The notes under the pieces were generated by a model. The model saw only the letters and a program-made list of their open reading frames with translations, ran no database searches and was not told the origin of the DNA. Shown piece by piece: positions 34,590-43,478 of a stretch of DNA of 64,000 nt. The DNA is from DASZHJ01 sp035541215 (lineage in GTDB: Bacteria; Pseudomonadota; Alphaproteobacteria; ATCC43930; CGMCC-115725), in contig DATKNV010000032.1 in assembly GCA_035541215.1 (NCBI GenBank), positions 1-64,000 on the forward strand, in the 5' to 3' direction. The translations under genes and the position numbers were made by a program. The number at the start of each line of letters is the position of its first letter. Position 1 is the stretch's first letter.

Positions 34590-36356
34590 TCACGCCGTCG
34601 CCCCGGCGCGGGCGCGGTCTTCCTTGCGCGCCTTCTCCACCGCCGATTTCGCGGCGGAGGTCGCCGTGAACATCTCGAGCGCGTCGAGCTCGGCGTCCGC
34701 GACCGGCATCAGCGCCTGATCCCGGTAGTTCCGCGCATCGGGATCGTGCCGGAGCCGGCGGCGGACGCGGCCGAAGCGCCAAATGAGCCGCCCGAGGCGC
34801 CAGTGCTTGGCAACGGTCTCCGCGAGGTAGCGGGGATAGAAGCGCCAGACGCTCTCGACCGGCAGGCCCGGCCGTCGGTCGCGGCGGTACTTCCGCCGGA
34901 GATAGCCGCCCTCGAGCGGGTGGATCTTCTCCGCGGTAATGCAGCCGTAGAACCACAGCAGAAGGAAGAGCGTCTTGCCCGCGCTGATTCCCGTCGCGGT
35001 CGCCCGGCGCATCACCGTCTCCATGTGCTCGGGCGAGTAATAGGCTTCCCAGGCCTTGCGGTAGATGCCCTCCCACTCCGCCTTGGACATGCGGGGATGG
35101 GTGGTGGTGACGTGCTCGAGATCGTACTTGTTGAGATCGGGATCGAGCGGCGCGCCGGCGGCATGAAGCTTCTGGTGATCCTCGGAGCCCGGCAGCGGCG
35201 TCAGGCAGAAGAACTCCAGGAGATCGATCGGAAGCTCGCGCTGGATGATCTGGATGTCCCGGAGGATGCTCTCGGGCGTGTCGGCCGGGAATCCCAGTAT
35301 GTAGCCCGCATAGGTCGTCGCGCCCACGGCCTTCCAGGCGAGCAGCATCTTGCGATATTCGGTGATCTTGTTCTGCCGCTTCTTGGCGCCCAGCAGGCTC
35401 TCGGGATTGATGCTCTCGAGCCCGATGAAGACGCGGGCGACGCCGGCGCGGCCGGCCTTCTCGATGAAATTCGGCGTGCGGTGGCAGAGCGTGTCGACCT
35501 GGATGATGAACTTGATGTCGAGCTTCTCGCCCTCGCGCAGCTCGATCAGCCGGTCGAAGATGCTCTCCCAGTCCTTGTTGCGCGCGAAATTGTCGTCGGT
35601 GATGAAGAAGCGGTTGATGCCCTGCGCGAGGTTGCGGCGGACGATGCGCTCGACGTCGTCGGCGGAGCGGCGGCGCGACTGGCGTCCCTGCACGTTGATG
35701 ATGGTGCAGAAGGAGCATTGGAAGGGGCAGCCGCGCCCGGCATCGAAGCTCGTGTGCTTGCCGCTCGTGCGCTTGACGCGCGTCGCCGGCAGCAGCGGCT
35801 CCGGCACGCCCGCGAGGCTCGGCAGATCGGACATGTAGTTGTAGAGCGGCTTGAGCGTCCCGGCCCAGGCGTCGCGGAGCACCTCGTCGAAGCGCCCCTC
35901 CGCCTCGCCCGCGAAGAGCGAGATCCCGAGGTCCATCGCCTCCTGGAGCTCCGGCGGCGTCGTCGGCAGCATCGCCAGCGAGCCCGAGACGTGGAAACCC
36001 CCGATGCAGACCTGGACCCCGAGCGCCCGCAGCCGGCGCGCGATGTCCATCGCGCGCGGAAACTGGTTCGACTGCACGCCGACGAGCCCCACCATCCCGC
36101 GGCCCTCGCCGATCTCGCGCGCGAGCTGCTCCGGCCGGATGCGGGTGTTCGTCTCGTCGAGCGCCGTCACGACGATCTCGACGTCCTCTCCGAGGACCTT
36201 CCGCTCGATGCCGTCGAGGGCGAGGCCGTAGAGCACCGCGAGCGAGTTCGAGGGAATCGCCGAGCGCAGCCACTGAATGACGTAGCCGTCGTCGTCGTAA
36301 TGCGACGGCTTCACCAGAATCAGCGAAAAGCGCTGCCGTTTCACTGCAGTGGCCAT
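34590..36356 (-). CDS. B12-binding-type radical SAM protein
   Basis: A 588-residue radical SAM enzyme. The N-terminal ~190 residues resemble the cobalamin-binding-type domain of such enzymes (ETNTRIRPEQLAREI, GMVGLVGVQSNQFP, CIGGFHVSGSLAMLP), but no clear DxHxxG cobalamin motif is visible. The radical SAM cluster is CPFQCSFC (CxxxCxxC, about residue 240), followed by FFITDDNFARN and ADTLCHR-like barrel strands. The substrate is unknown; relatives act on lipids, hopanoids or cofactors. The ATG at 36356 has AGGA 5 bases upstream; a frame extension to 36443 is unlikely. It is divergent from the glycosylase gene. Confidence 0.85.
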   Translation of the reverse strand: MATAVKRQRFSLILVKPSHYDDDGYVIQWLRSAIPSNSLAVLYGLALDGIERKVLGEDVEIVVTALDETNTRIRPEQLAREIGEGRGMVGLVGVQSNQFPRAMDIARRLRALGVQVCIGGFHVSGSLAMLPTTPPELQEAMDLGISLFAGEAEGRFDEVLRDAWAGTLKPLYNYMSDLPSLAGVPEPLLPATRVKRTSGKHTSFDAGRGCPFQCSFCTIINVQGRQSRRRSADDVERIVRRNLAQGINRFFITDDNFARNKDWESIFDRLIELREGEKLDIKFIIQVDTLCHRTPNFIEKAGRAGVARVFIGLESINPESLLGAKKRQNKITEYRKMLLAWKAVGATTYAGYILGFPADTPESILRDIQIIQRELPIDLLEFFCLTPLPGSEDHQKLHAAGAPLDPDLNKYDLEHVTTTHPRMSKAEWEGIYRKAWEAYYSPEHMETVMRRATATGISAGKTLFLLLWFYGCITAEKIHPLEGGYLRRKYRRDRRPGLPVESVWRFYPRYLAETVAKHWRLGRLIWRFGRVRRRLRHDPDARNYRDQALMPVADAELDALEMFTATSAAKSAVEKARKEDRARAGATA

Positions 36357-36502
36357 CGGGGTCCTGTCGCCGCGGCGGGAAGTTTCGCGGGCGGAGTATC
36401 GCATAAACGAGGTCCGGCACAACCGGATCGGCATTCCCGGCACTTTGACGCGCCGAGAGGTACCTCCCAGCCCCTCCGGAGCGCGCTAAGATCGGACGCA
36501 AG

Positions 36503-37303
36503 ATGCCGACCTCAAACCCCCTTGCGGGCCTCCTCGACTGGTACGTCGCCATGGGCGCCGACGAGGCGATCGGCGCGGAAGCGCGGAACCGCCTTGCGCC
36601 GGCGCCGGCTCGGCCTCCCCCGCCCAGTCCGCAGCCCGCGGAAGCGCCGCCCGCCTATCGGCCTTCCCCGCCGGCGGCCCTGGCGCCGCCGAGCGATGCC
36701 GCCGAGAGCGCCCGAAAGCTCGCCGCCGCCGCGCGGACGCTTCCGGAGCTCGAGGCGGCGATCCGCGCCTTCGAGGGCTGCGCCCTCAAGCAGACCGCCA
36801 CCAACACCGTCATCGCCGACGGCAATCCCGCTTCGGGCCTCATGGTGATCGGGGAGGCGCCGGGGGCGGACGAGGACCGGGTCGGAAAGCCCTTCGTGGG
36901 TCGCGCGGGCCAGCTCCTCGACCGGATGCTCGCGGCGATCGGCATCGACCGGAGCCGCGCCTACATCACCAACGTCCTTTACTGGCGCCCGCCCGGCAAT
37001 CGGACCCCCAGCACCGACGAGATCGCGATCTGCCTGCCCTTCCTCTGGCGCCACATCGCCTTAGTTAACCCGAGGGTCGTGGTCCTGGCCGGCGGCACGG
37101 CCGCGAGCACGCTCCTCGGGCGCAAGGAGGGGATCATGCGGCTCCGCGGCCGGTGGTTCGAGCTGCCGGTTGCGGGCCTCGAGAAGCCAGTGGCGGCGCT
37201 CGCCACCTATCACCCCTCCTTCCTGCTGCGCGCGCCCGCGAGAAAGAGTGAGGCCTGGATCGATCTCCTGAGCCTCAAGGCGAAGCTCGAGGCGGGAGCC
37301 TGA
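36503..37303 (+). CDS. Uracil-DNA glycosylase, family-4-like without full Fe-S ligands
   Basis: A 266-residue base-excision repair enzyme. An unusual Pro/Ala-rich N-terminus (1-75) precedes the glycosylase domain, with motif A GEAPGADEDRVGKPFVGRAG (about 117-136), ITNVLYWRPPGNR and motif B TYHPSFLLR. Canonical family 4 enzymes bind a 4Fe-4S cluster with four cysteines. Here only Cys93 (EGCALK) and Cys177 (AICLPF) align; the first ligand and the one in the RPPGNR region (Trp161) are missing. This matches the pattern I recall for alphaproteobacterial relatives. Function as a glycosylase is likely; an Fe-S cluster is not. Confidence 0.88.
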   Translation: MPTSNPLAGLLDWYVAMGADEAIGAEARNRLAPAPARPPPPSPQPAEAPPAYRPSPPAALAPPSDAAESARKLAAAARTLPELEAAIRAFEGCALKQTATNTVIADGNPASGLMVIGEAPGADEDRVGKPFVGRAGQLLDRMLAAIGIDRSRAYITNVLYWRPPGNRTPSTDEIAICLPFLWRHIALVNPRVVVLAGGTAASTLLGRKEGIMRLRGRWFELPVAGLEKPVAALATYHPSFLLRAPARKSEAWIDLLSLKAKLEAGA

Positions 37304-37410
37304 GACCGGCCCTCGCGGACCTCGCCCGCAGGTTTCCGATTCCCCGGAGCTAGATCGCGCCATGGTCGCGAGTAAAATCGTCCTCTAAGACCGGCGGCAG
37401 CAATGTCCGG

Positions 37411-37419
37411 TTATCCACA
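37411..37419 (+). promoter_or_regulatory. Perfect DnaA box
   Basis: TTATCCACA, identical to the consensus strong DnaA box, in the gap before the lytic transglycosylase gene. It is followed directly by a hairpin and then by an AT-rich stretch. A single box suggests DnaA control of the downstream gene or a chance match rather than an origin. Confidence 0.4.
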
Positions 37420-37510
37420 GAGTCTCGCCCGAGAGACTCCTTGTAAATCAGTGCTCTCCGGAAGAATTCCATATTTATACTGGAAATTGTCATAATTTTT
37501 TATGGGCATT
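37420..37510. promoter_or_regulatory. Hairpin plus AT-rich leader upstream of the lytic transglycosylase gene
   Basis: GAGTCTC-loop-GAGACTC (37420-37439, perfect 7-bp stem, with two GANTC sites) is followed by about 70 bases that are strongly AT-rich for this genome. These include TTCCA...TGGAA (37467-37485) and a TTGTCA (37487-37492) that could be a -35 element, although no good -10 is visible. It is probably the promoter region of the gene starting at 37552. Confidence 0.4.
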
Positions 37511-37551
37511 TTAGCTTGCCCTCCTGGCCTCGATCGTTTAAGGGGGCCCTC

Positions 37552-39390
37552 ATGACTGGCACCGATACGATCAGCCGGACCCCGAGGACTTGGCGTAAAT
37601 TTCATCTTTACGTGGTTTTCGGCGCGTCTTTGCTGGCGGGTATTTCGAGCGCGGGCACTGCGGGGGCGGACGACATCCGCACCGCCGCCCTGCCGCCGCC
37701 GGGCGGCAGATTCGGGGGCGCGGAGCTCCCAAGCGTGCTCACGATCCAGGACGCGCAGCTCTATCGCCGGATCTTCAAGGTGCAGGAAGCCGGCAATTGG
37801 TCGGCTGCCGACCGCGACATCGCCCGCCTCTCGGACCGGCTGCTCATGGGCCAAGTCATGGCCCAGCGTTACCTGCACAAGAATTACCGCACGACCTATG
37901 TGCAGCTCAGGGATTGGCTCAAGACCTACGGCGAGGAGCCGGACGCGCGCGCGATCCACGCGCTTGCCCTGAAGCGGCATCCCGGCGGCGCCCCGGCGCC
38001 GGCACCCTCCCAGGGCCTCCCCGACCTGCGCTTCGACAGCGGGACCGATCTCGACGTTCGCGCGACCAGCGAGCGCCCCCTCACGGCGGCGGAGCGCGAG
38101 CGCGCCTACCAGTACAAGGTCGAGCTCCGGCGTATCGCCGAGGCGAGCCCCGCCAAGGCCGAGGCCATGTTGCAGACCGCCGAGGCCCGGCACCTCCTAA
38201 GCGAAGCCGACATGGACGAGGTCCGCGGCATGATCGCGGACGCCTATCTCTCGCCGGCCCAGTCGCGCCGGCTGCAGGTGGACGCCGAGACCGGCATCGG
38301 CGTCGACCGCCCCGCGGCCGAATTCGAGGCGGGTCTCGCGGATTGGCGCCAGCACCGCTACGGCGAGGCCCGGAAGCACTTCGAGGCGGCCGCCAACGCA
38401 CAGGGAGCAACGCCCGGCCAGGCCGCCGCCGCGGCCTTCTGGGCGGCGCGCACGCAGCTGCGCACCCATCACCCCGAGCTCGTGAATTACTGGCTCGGCA
38501 TCGCCGCCCAGCATCCCTATTCCTTCTACGGCCTGCTCGCGCGGCGGACGCTCGGCGTCGAGTCCTATTTCAACTTCGATCTCGGCGCCTTCACCGACGC
38601 CGATGCCCGCACGCTCATGAGCGTCGCCTCCGGACGGCGGGCGCTCGCGCTCCTGCAGGTGGGCGAGACGCAGCGCGCCGAGTCGGAGCTCCGAGGCATG
38701 GCGCTCCGCGGCGACGCAAACCTGATGCAGGCGCTCGAGGCGCTCGCCGATCGCGCCAATCTGCCGGCGCTCGCCTTCCAGCTCGCCTCGTATCTCGCGC
38801 AATCCGACGGCCGGAATCACGACCGCTCGCTCTTCCCGGTGCCGCGCTGGACGCCCAAGGGCGGGTTCAGCGTCGATCGCGCCTTGATCTTCGCGCTGAT
38901 GCGGCAGGAGTCGCAGTTCCTCGCCAACGTGCGCAGCCGCGCCGGAGCGACCGGCGTCATGCAGATCATGCCCGCGACCGCGCGCTCGATGGCCTCGCGC
39001 CTCGGCCTCGCCGCGCACGACCGCGAGAGCCTCGGCGACCCCGAGGTGAGCTTGGCGCTTGCGCAGGAGTACCTCTCCGTGCTGCTGCAGAGCGACAAGA
39101 TCGGCAACAACCTGATCCTGCTCGCGGCCGCCTACAACGCCGGCCCCGGCCCGATCCCGCGCTGGCTCGCCGACGAGGACGTCCGCAACGACCCGCTGCT
39201 CTTCCTGGAGAGCATCCCCTCGCGCCAGACCCGCGGCTACACCGAGCGCGTGCTCGCGAATTACTGGATCTACCGCATACGCCTGGGGCAGCCCACGACC
39301 GATCTCGACGCGCTTGCCGCCGGCAGCTGGCCGACCTATACCGCTCTCGATCCCCCGAGCGGACAAGGTGGCCCCTATGCCGCGAATTGA
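37552..39390 (+). CDS. slt: Soluble-type lytic transglycosylase
   Basis: A 612-residue periplasmic enzyme that cleaves peptidoglycan glycan strands, forming 1,6-anhydromuramyl ends. A signal sequence lies within about residues 15-40. An alpha-superhelical region (60-420) is followed by an SLT domain with the catalytic Glu in ALMRQESQFLANVRS, GATGVMQIMPATA, and AAYNAGPGPIPRW. The ATG at 37552 has AAGGGGG 6 bases upstream; an earlier in-frame ATG-like extension (37516) lacks such a site. The 3' end overlaps moaB by 14 bases. Confidence 0.93.
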   Translation: MTGTDTISRTPRTWRKFHLYVVFGASLLAGISSAGTAGADDIRTAALPPPGGRFGGAELPSVLTIQDAQLYRRIFKVQEAGNWSAADRDIARLSDRLLMGQVMAQRYLHKNYRTTYVQLRDWLKTYGEEPDARAIHALALKRHPGGAPAPAPSQGLPDLRFDSGTDLDVRATSERPLTAAERERAYQYKVELRRIAEASPAKAEAMLQTAEARHLLSEADMDEVRGMIADAYLSPAQSRRLQVDAETGIGVDRPAAEFEAGLADWRQHRYGEARKHFEAAANAQGATPGQAAAAAFWAARTQLRTHHPELVNYWLGIAAQHPYSFYGLLARRTLGVESYFNFDLGAFTDADARTLMSVASGRRALALLQVGETQRAESELRGMALRGDANLMQALEALADRANLPALAFQLASYLAQSDGRNHDRSLFPVPRWTPKGGFSVDRALIFALMRQESQFLANVRSRAGATGVMQIMPATARSMASRLGLAAHDRESLGDPEVSLALAQEYLSVLLQSDKIGNNLILLAAAYNAGPGPIPRWLADEDVRNDPLLFLESIPSRQTRGYTERVLANYWIYRIRLGQPTTDLDALAAGSWPTYTALDPPSGQGGPYAAN

Positions 39391-39928
39391 CGAGACGCGA
39401 CCCTTCCTACCGGTCAACATCGCGATCCTGACGGTCTCGGACACGAGGACCGAGGTCAACGACACTTCCGGGAACACGCTCGCGGAGCTCGCGAGCAAGG
39501 CCGGGCATCGCGTGGTCGCGCGCCGCATCGTCAAGGACGAGCAGGCCGCGATCGCGGCGCAGCTCCGCCTATGGATCGCCGATCCCGCGGTCGACGTCGT
39601 GATCTCCACCGGCGGCACCGGCGTCACCGGACGCGACGTGACGCCCGAGGCCTTCCAATCGGTCTACGAGAAGGAAATCTCGGGCTTCGGCGAGCTCTTC
39701 CGCTGGCTCAGCTATCAGAAGGTCGGGACCTCGACGATCCAGAGCCGCGCCACCGGCGGCGTCGCCGGCGGGACCTATCTCTTCGCGCTGCCGGGCTCGC
39801 CCGGCGCCTGCCGCGACGGCTGGGAGATATTGGGGCCGCAGCTCGACAACCGCCACCGCCCCTGCAACCTCGTCGAGCTCATGCCGCGGCTCCAGGAGCA
39901 TCTGAAAAAGCCCGCCGCCGCCTCCTGA
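39377..39928 (+). CDS. moaB: Molybdenum cofactor biosynthesis protein MoaB
   Basis: A 183-residue MoaB/MogA-fold protein that adenylylates molybdopterin in molybdenum-cofactor assembly. It has the MPT-binding motif STGGTGVTGRDVTPEA (about residues 75-92), ILTVSDTRT at the first strand, and GGTYLFALPGSPGACRDGW. It starts inside the lytic transglycosylase gene, so they are co-transcribed. The 3' end overlaps the convergent glycosyltransferase-like gene by 50 bases. Confidence 0.93.
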   Translation: MPRIDETRPFLPVNIAILTVSDTRTEVNDTSGNTLAELASKAGHRVVARRIVKDEQAAIAAQLRLWIADPAVDVVISTGGTGVTGRDVTPEAFQSVYEKEISGFGELFRWLSYQKVGTSTIQSRATGGVAGGTYLFALPGSPGACRDGWEILGPQLDNRHRPCNLVELMPRLQEHLKKPAAAS

Positions 39929-40526
39929 GCCGCGCGCGCCAGCGCGCGTGGCTCTCGGCGTCGTCCACGTCCTCGAGCGTCTCCAGCAGCGCGACGGACG
40001 AATTCCGCGGCAAGCTCGCGCGCGTGTCCGCGAGCGCATGGGCGCTCGACCAGCGCACGCCCTGGAAGAGCCCCGCGGGGATGCGCGGCCTGCGGCGGAG
40101 CCCGATCAGCCAATAGCCGCCATCGGCCGCGGGACCGAGGACGGCGTCGTGGCGCCCGAGGGCGCGGAATGCCACCGCGACGTGCCGCGGCGAGAGCTCC
40201 GGAATGTCCGAGCCCACGATCACCGCCGGCCCAGGCGGCAGCTTCCGGAAGACGCGGCCCATGCGGCGCCCGAGATCGCCGCGCCCCTGGTCGAGACGCG
40301 CGAATACGCCCGCCCAATGCGCGGCGTTGAGCGCGCGCCGCGGCGTCAGCGCGAGCCAGACCTTCCAGCGCCGATCCGCTGCGATGCGCCGCAGCAGCCG
40401 CTCCGTCGTCTCGCGATGGAAGCGCAGCGCCGCCAGCGCTCCGATCCCCGCGGCCAAGCGCGACTTCACCTGCCCGAGCCGCGGTGCCTTCGCGAAGATC
40501 ACGAGATGCCGGCTCGAGGGCCGCAT
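39879..40526 (-). CDS. TIGR04282 (DUF2064) glycosyltransferase-like protein
   Basis: A 215-residue protein of the TIGR04282/DUF2064 family, with the fold of nucleotidyl- or glycosyltransferases: FAKAPRLGQVKSRLA at the N-terminus, VGSDIPELSPRHVAVAFRAL with an acidic metal site (about residue 106), and GPAADGGYWLIGL. The family often pairs with TIGR04283 enzymes, as here (2-base gap), and in some genomes with arsenosugar genes, which are absent. The substrate is unknown. An extra open extension upstream is a shadow of the neighbouring gene; the ATG at 40526 fits the family start. Confidence 0.88.
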   Translation of the reverse strand: MRPSSRHLVIFAKAPRLGQVKSRLAAGIGALAALRFHRETTERLLRRIAADRRWKVWLALTPRRALNAAHWAGVFARLDQGRGDLGRRMGRVFRKLPPGPAVIVGSDIPELSPRHVAVAFRALGRHDAVLGPAADGGYWLIGLRRRPRIPAGLFQGVRWSSAHALADTRASLPRNSSVALLETLEDVDDAESHARWRARLRRRRRAFSDAPGAAA

Positions 40527-40528
40527 GC

Positions 40529-41224
40529 TCAGCCGTACACCCGCCGGATCGCCCCCGGCGGCACGCCGAGAAAATAGAGCGAGAGGCAGAAGAGATTGCG
40601 GAGTGAGCGCCGGAGATATCCGTCGCGGCGATAGCGCGCCGCCGAGGTGAGTGCCGCCGCATCGAGCGCCACGAGGTGGCGCTTCCCGATCCGGCGCACA
40701 AGCGCCACGTCCTCCATCAGCGGCACAAGCGGGTAGCCGCCGAGCTCTACGTAGAAACGCTTCGCAATCACCAGGCCCTGATCGCCGTAAGGCAAGCCCC
40801 AAGCGCGGGCGCGCCAAGCCGCCATGCGCTCGAGACGCCGCGCCGCCGTCGAATTGTCGTCGAAGCGGAGGGCGAAATATCCCGCGCGCTCCGCGTTCTC
40901 GGGGCTCGTGATGAATCGCTGGACCGCATCGCACCAGCGCGCTTCGGGCCGCGTATCCGCATGGAGGAAACAGAGCCACTCTCCCGTCGCCGCCGACGCC
41001 CCGGCCGCGAGCTGCTGCCCGCGTCCGCGCGGTGCGCGCAGGACGCGCGCGCCCGCGGCTTCCGCGATGGCGACTGTCGCATCGGCCGAGCCGCCATCGG
41101 CGACGACGATCTCGCGCAACAGGCCCGAGCCGCGCGCGGCCTCGACCGCCGCCAATGTCGCTGGCAGGCTCAGGGCGGCATCGAGCGTCGGGATCACGAC
41201 CGAGAGCGGGGCGGAGGAGTTCAT
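40529..41224 (-). CDS. TIGR04283 family 2 glycosyltransferase
   Basis: A 231-residue GT-A glycosyltransferase. SVVIPTLDAALSLPATLAAVE and VVADGGSADATVAIAE form the nucleotide-sugar site, FLHADTRP is the DxD-type metal site, and the GDQGLVI and PLMEDVALVRRIGK blocks are typical of TIGR04283. It is probably cytoplasmic or membrane-associated. It forms a two-gene unit with the TIGR04282 gene downstream. The start at 41224 lies 83 bases from the divergent kinase-like gene. Confidence 0.9.
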   Translation of the reverse strand: MNSSAPLSVVIPTLDAALSLPATLAAVEAARGSGLLREIVVADGGSADATVAIAEAAGARVLRAPRGRGQQLAAGASAATGEWLCFLHADTRPEARWCDAVQRFITSPENAERAGYFALRFDDNSTAARRLERMAAWRARAWGLPYGDQGLVIAKRFYVELGGYPLVPLMEDVALVRRIGKRHLVALDAAALTSAARYRRDGYLRRSLRNLFCLSLYFLGVPPGAIRRVYG

Positions 41225-41307
41225 TGCGTGTCCGCGGCTTTGCCAGCAAATTTAGCCCGCCCGAGCGATCCCGCAACATCATCGCCGGTCACGAGGAGTT
41301 CATCGGC

Positions 41308-42339
41308 TTGAGCGACACCGCCGCCCTCATGGAGGCCCTGCGCAGAATCCGGGAGACGAGGGATCTGCGCGCGGGCGATCTCGTGCCAATGACGGCCAAG
41401 GGCGTCAATCACGATCACTATCGCGTCCTCGGCAAAGGCCTGCTGCTGCGCGTGCCGCGGGCGACGCCCTGGTCGGGCGACCCCGCCGCACAGCTCGCAA
41501 GCGAGGCCGCGGCCTTCGAGCGCGCGGCGCCCTCGCGCGCAACGCCGCGCCTTGCGGCAGCGCTCGCGCCCGCGCCCGGCCTGCCGCGAGGCGCGCTCCT
41601 GGTGGAGGAGATCGTGGGACGCGTGCCCCGCCTTCCGCAGGACCTTCCGGTTCTCGCGGAAGCGCTCGCCCGCTTGCACGGCCTGAGGCTCCCGCCGCCG
41701 CCGGCGCGGCCGCCGGTCCCGGATCACGGCAAGATCGGCCCCATCGCGGAGACGGTCGAGTTCATCAGGCGCCAGCGGGAATTCCTTCCGAAGGTGCCGC
41801 TCGCTCCCGCGACAAGGAGCGCGCTCGAGGAGGAGTTTGCCTGGGCGCAGCGCTTTGCCGCCGAGACCGGCGCGGGGTCGCAGCCCCTGGCGCTCGTGGG
41901 CACGGATACGCATCCCGGCAATTTCGTGCTCCGCCCCGACGGCGGCGCGGTGCTCGTCGATCTCGAGCGCGTCTGCTACGGCTCGCCCGCGATCGACCTC
42001 GCGCACACCACCCTCTATACCTCCACGACCTGGGACCTCGAGGTGCAGGCAGTCCTGGAGCGCGCGGATGTCGAGAGCTTCTATCGGCATTACCTCCGCG
42101 CCGTCCCCAGCGAGTACGCCGCCGCACTGCGGCCGACGCTGCTGCCCGCGCGGCGTCTCACCTGGCTGCGCACGATGATGTGGGCGGTGCGCTGGCGGGC
42201 GCTCGCGGAGCAAGACGGCCTCGCCCTCGACCCGCGCCTCGCCGAGCACATCCACCGCCGCCTCGACGATTTCTTCGCGCCCGCGACGGTCGCGCGCGTG
42301 CGGGCGGAGTGGCTGCAAGGGCCGGCGCTCGATCTTTGA
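41308..42339 (+). CDS. Aminoglycoside-phosphotransferase/choline-kinase-like protein
   Basis: About 343 residues with a protein-kinase-like fold of small-molecule kinases: the catalytic loop GTDTHPGNFVL (Asp and Asn), then VDLERVCYGSPAIDLAHTT with the metal-binding Asp. The N-terminal ATP region (GVNHDHYRVLGKGLLLRVPR) is typical of APH-like proteins. Its divergent position beside two glycosyltransferase-like genes suggests a sugar or alcohol substrate, but antibiotic resistance is not implied. The TTG at 41308 has GAGGAG 8 bases upstream; ATG 41329 is the alternative. Confidence 0.75.
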   Translation: MSDTAALMEALRRIRETRDLRAGDLVPMTAKGVNHDHYRVLGKGLLLRVPRATPWSGDPAAQLASEAAAFERAAPSRATPRLAAALAPAPGLPRGALLVEEIVGRVPRLPQDLPVLAEALARLHGLRLPPPPARPPVPDHGKIGPIAETVEFIRRQREFLPKVPLAPATRSALEEEFAWAQRFAAETGAGSQPLALVGTDTHPGNFVLRPDGGAVLVDLERVCYGSPAIDLAHTTLYTSTTWDLEVQAVLERADVESFYRHYLRAVPSEYAAALRPTLLPARRLTWLRTMMWAVRWRALAEQDGLALDPRLAEHIHRRLDDFFAPATVARVRAEWLQGPALDL

Positions 42340-42389
42340 AAACGATTCTCGTTCTTGATTTGTTCTGAGCTTCGGATTAGGCTCCGCGG

Positions 42390-43472
42390 ATGGATACGAT
42401 CCCGTCGCAGCCACGGAAGGGCCGCGGCGCCGTCGGTAATGCGACCGGGCGCTTCGAGCAGGAGGTGCGCGTCGCCGTCGACGACGGCTGGGGCGTCGGC
42501 GACGAGGAGCCGCTGCCGCTCGACACGACCTTCACCAAGGACACCGCGCGTACGGTGATCGCGCGGAACGATTCCCCGGACATCCCCTTCGACCGCTCGA
42601 TCAACCCCTATCGCGGCTGCGAGCACGGCTGCATCTACTGCTTCGCGCGTCCGACGCACGCCTATCTCGGCCTCTCGCCCGGGCTCGATTTCGAGAGCCG
42701 CATCTTCGTAAAGGAGGACGCGGCGGAGCTCCTGCGCGCGGAGCTCTCGAAGCCCTCCTATCGTTGCGAGACGATCGCGCTCGGCGCCAACACGGATCCC
42801 TATCAGCCCGCGGAGCGGAAATTCGGGATCACCCGGAGCGTGCTCGAGGTGCTCCGGGAGTTCCGGCATCCCGTGGGGATCGTCACGAAATCGACGCTGG
42901 TGCAGCGCGACATCGACATCCTCGCGGAGATGGCGCGCGAGCGGCTGGTGGTGGTCTCGATCTCCGTCACGACCCTCGACCGCGCGCTCGCGCGCAAGAT
43001 GGAGCCGCGCGCGCCGACGCCGGAGCGGCGCCTCGAGACCATCGCGGCGCTCACGGCCGCGGGCATTCCCGTGAGCGTGCTGACCTCGCCGATGATCCCC
43101 GCCCTCAACGACATGGAGATGGAGCGCATCCTCGAGGCCGCGGCCGAGCGCGGTGCCAAGGCCGCGGGCTATGTGCTCCTGCGCGTGCCGCTGGAGATCA
43201 AGGGCCTCTTCGAGGAATGGCTCGACACGCACTTCCCGAACAAGACCACACACGTGATGTCGCTGCTGCGCGACACGCACGGCGGCAAGGAATACAACTC
43301 GCAGTTCGGGACGCGCATGAGCGGCAGCGGCCCCTATGCGCAGATGCTGCGCCTGCGCTTCGAGCGCGCCTGCCACCGCCTCAAGCTCAACGAGCGGCGC
43401 GGAGCCTGGCGCCTCGATACCACGAAATTCCGCCGCCCGCCGCAGAAGGGCGATCAGCTCACTTTGCTTTAG
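42390..43472 (+). CDS. PA0069 family radical SAM protein
   Basis: A 360-residue radical SAM protein with the cluster motif CEHGCIYC (CxxxCxxC, about residues 77-84) inside NPYRGCEHGCIYCFARPTH, LGANTDPYQPAERKFGITR, and a spore-photoproduct-lyase-like core (TKSTLVQRDIDIL, SISVTTLD). The function of the PA0069 family is not established. The length is normal. Intergenic palindromic repeats follow it. Confidence 0.92.
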   Translation: MDTIPSQPRKGRGAVGNATGRFEQEVRVAVDDGWGVGDEEPLPLDTTFTKDTARTVIARNDSPDIPFDRSINPYRGCEHGCIYCFARPTHAYLGLSPGLDFESRIFVKEDAAELLRAELSKPSYRCETIALGANTDPYQPAERKFGITRSVLEVLREFRHPVGIVTKSTLVQRDIDILAEMARERLVVVSISVTTLDRALARKMEPRAPTPERRLETIAALTAAGIPVSVLTSPMIPALNDMEMERILEAAAERGAKAAGYVLLRVPLEIKGLFEEWLDTHFPNKTTHVMSLLRDTHGGKEYNSQFGTRMSGSGPYAQMLRLRFERACHRLKLNERRGAWRLDTTKFRRPPQKGDQLTLL

Positions 43473-43478
43473 CGCCTG

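Noticed and set aside
37400..37510. Origin of replication
   Set aside because: Only one DnaA box is seen, without a cluster, and no dnaA, parAB or gidA genes nearby.
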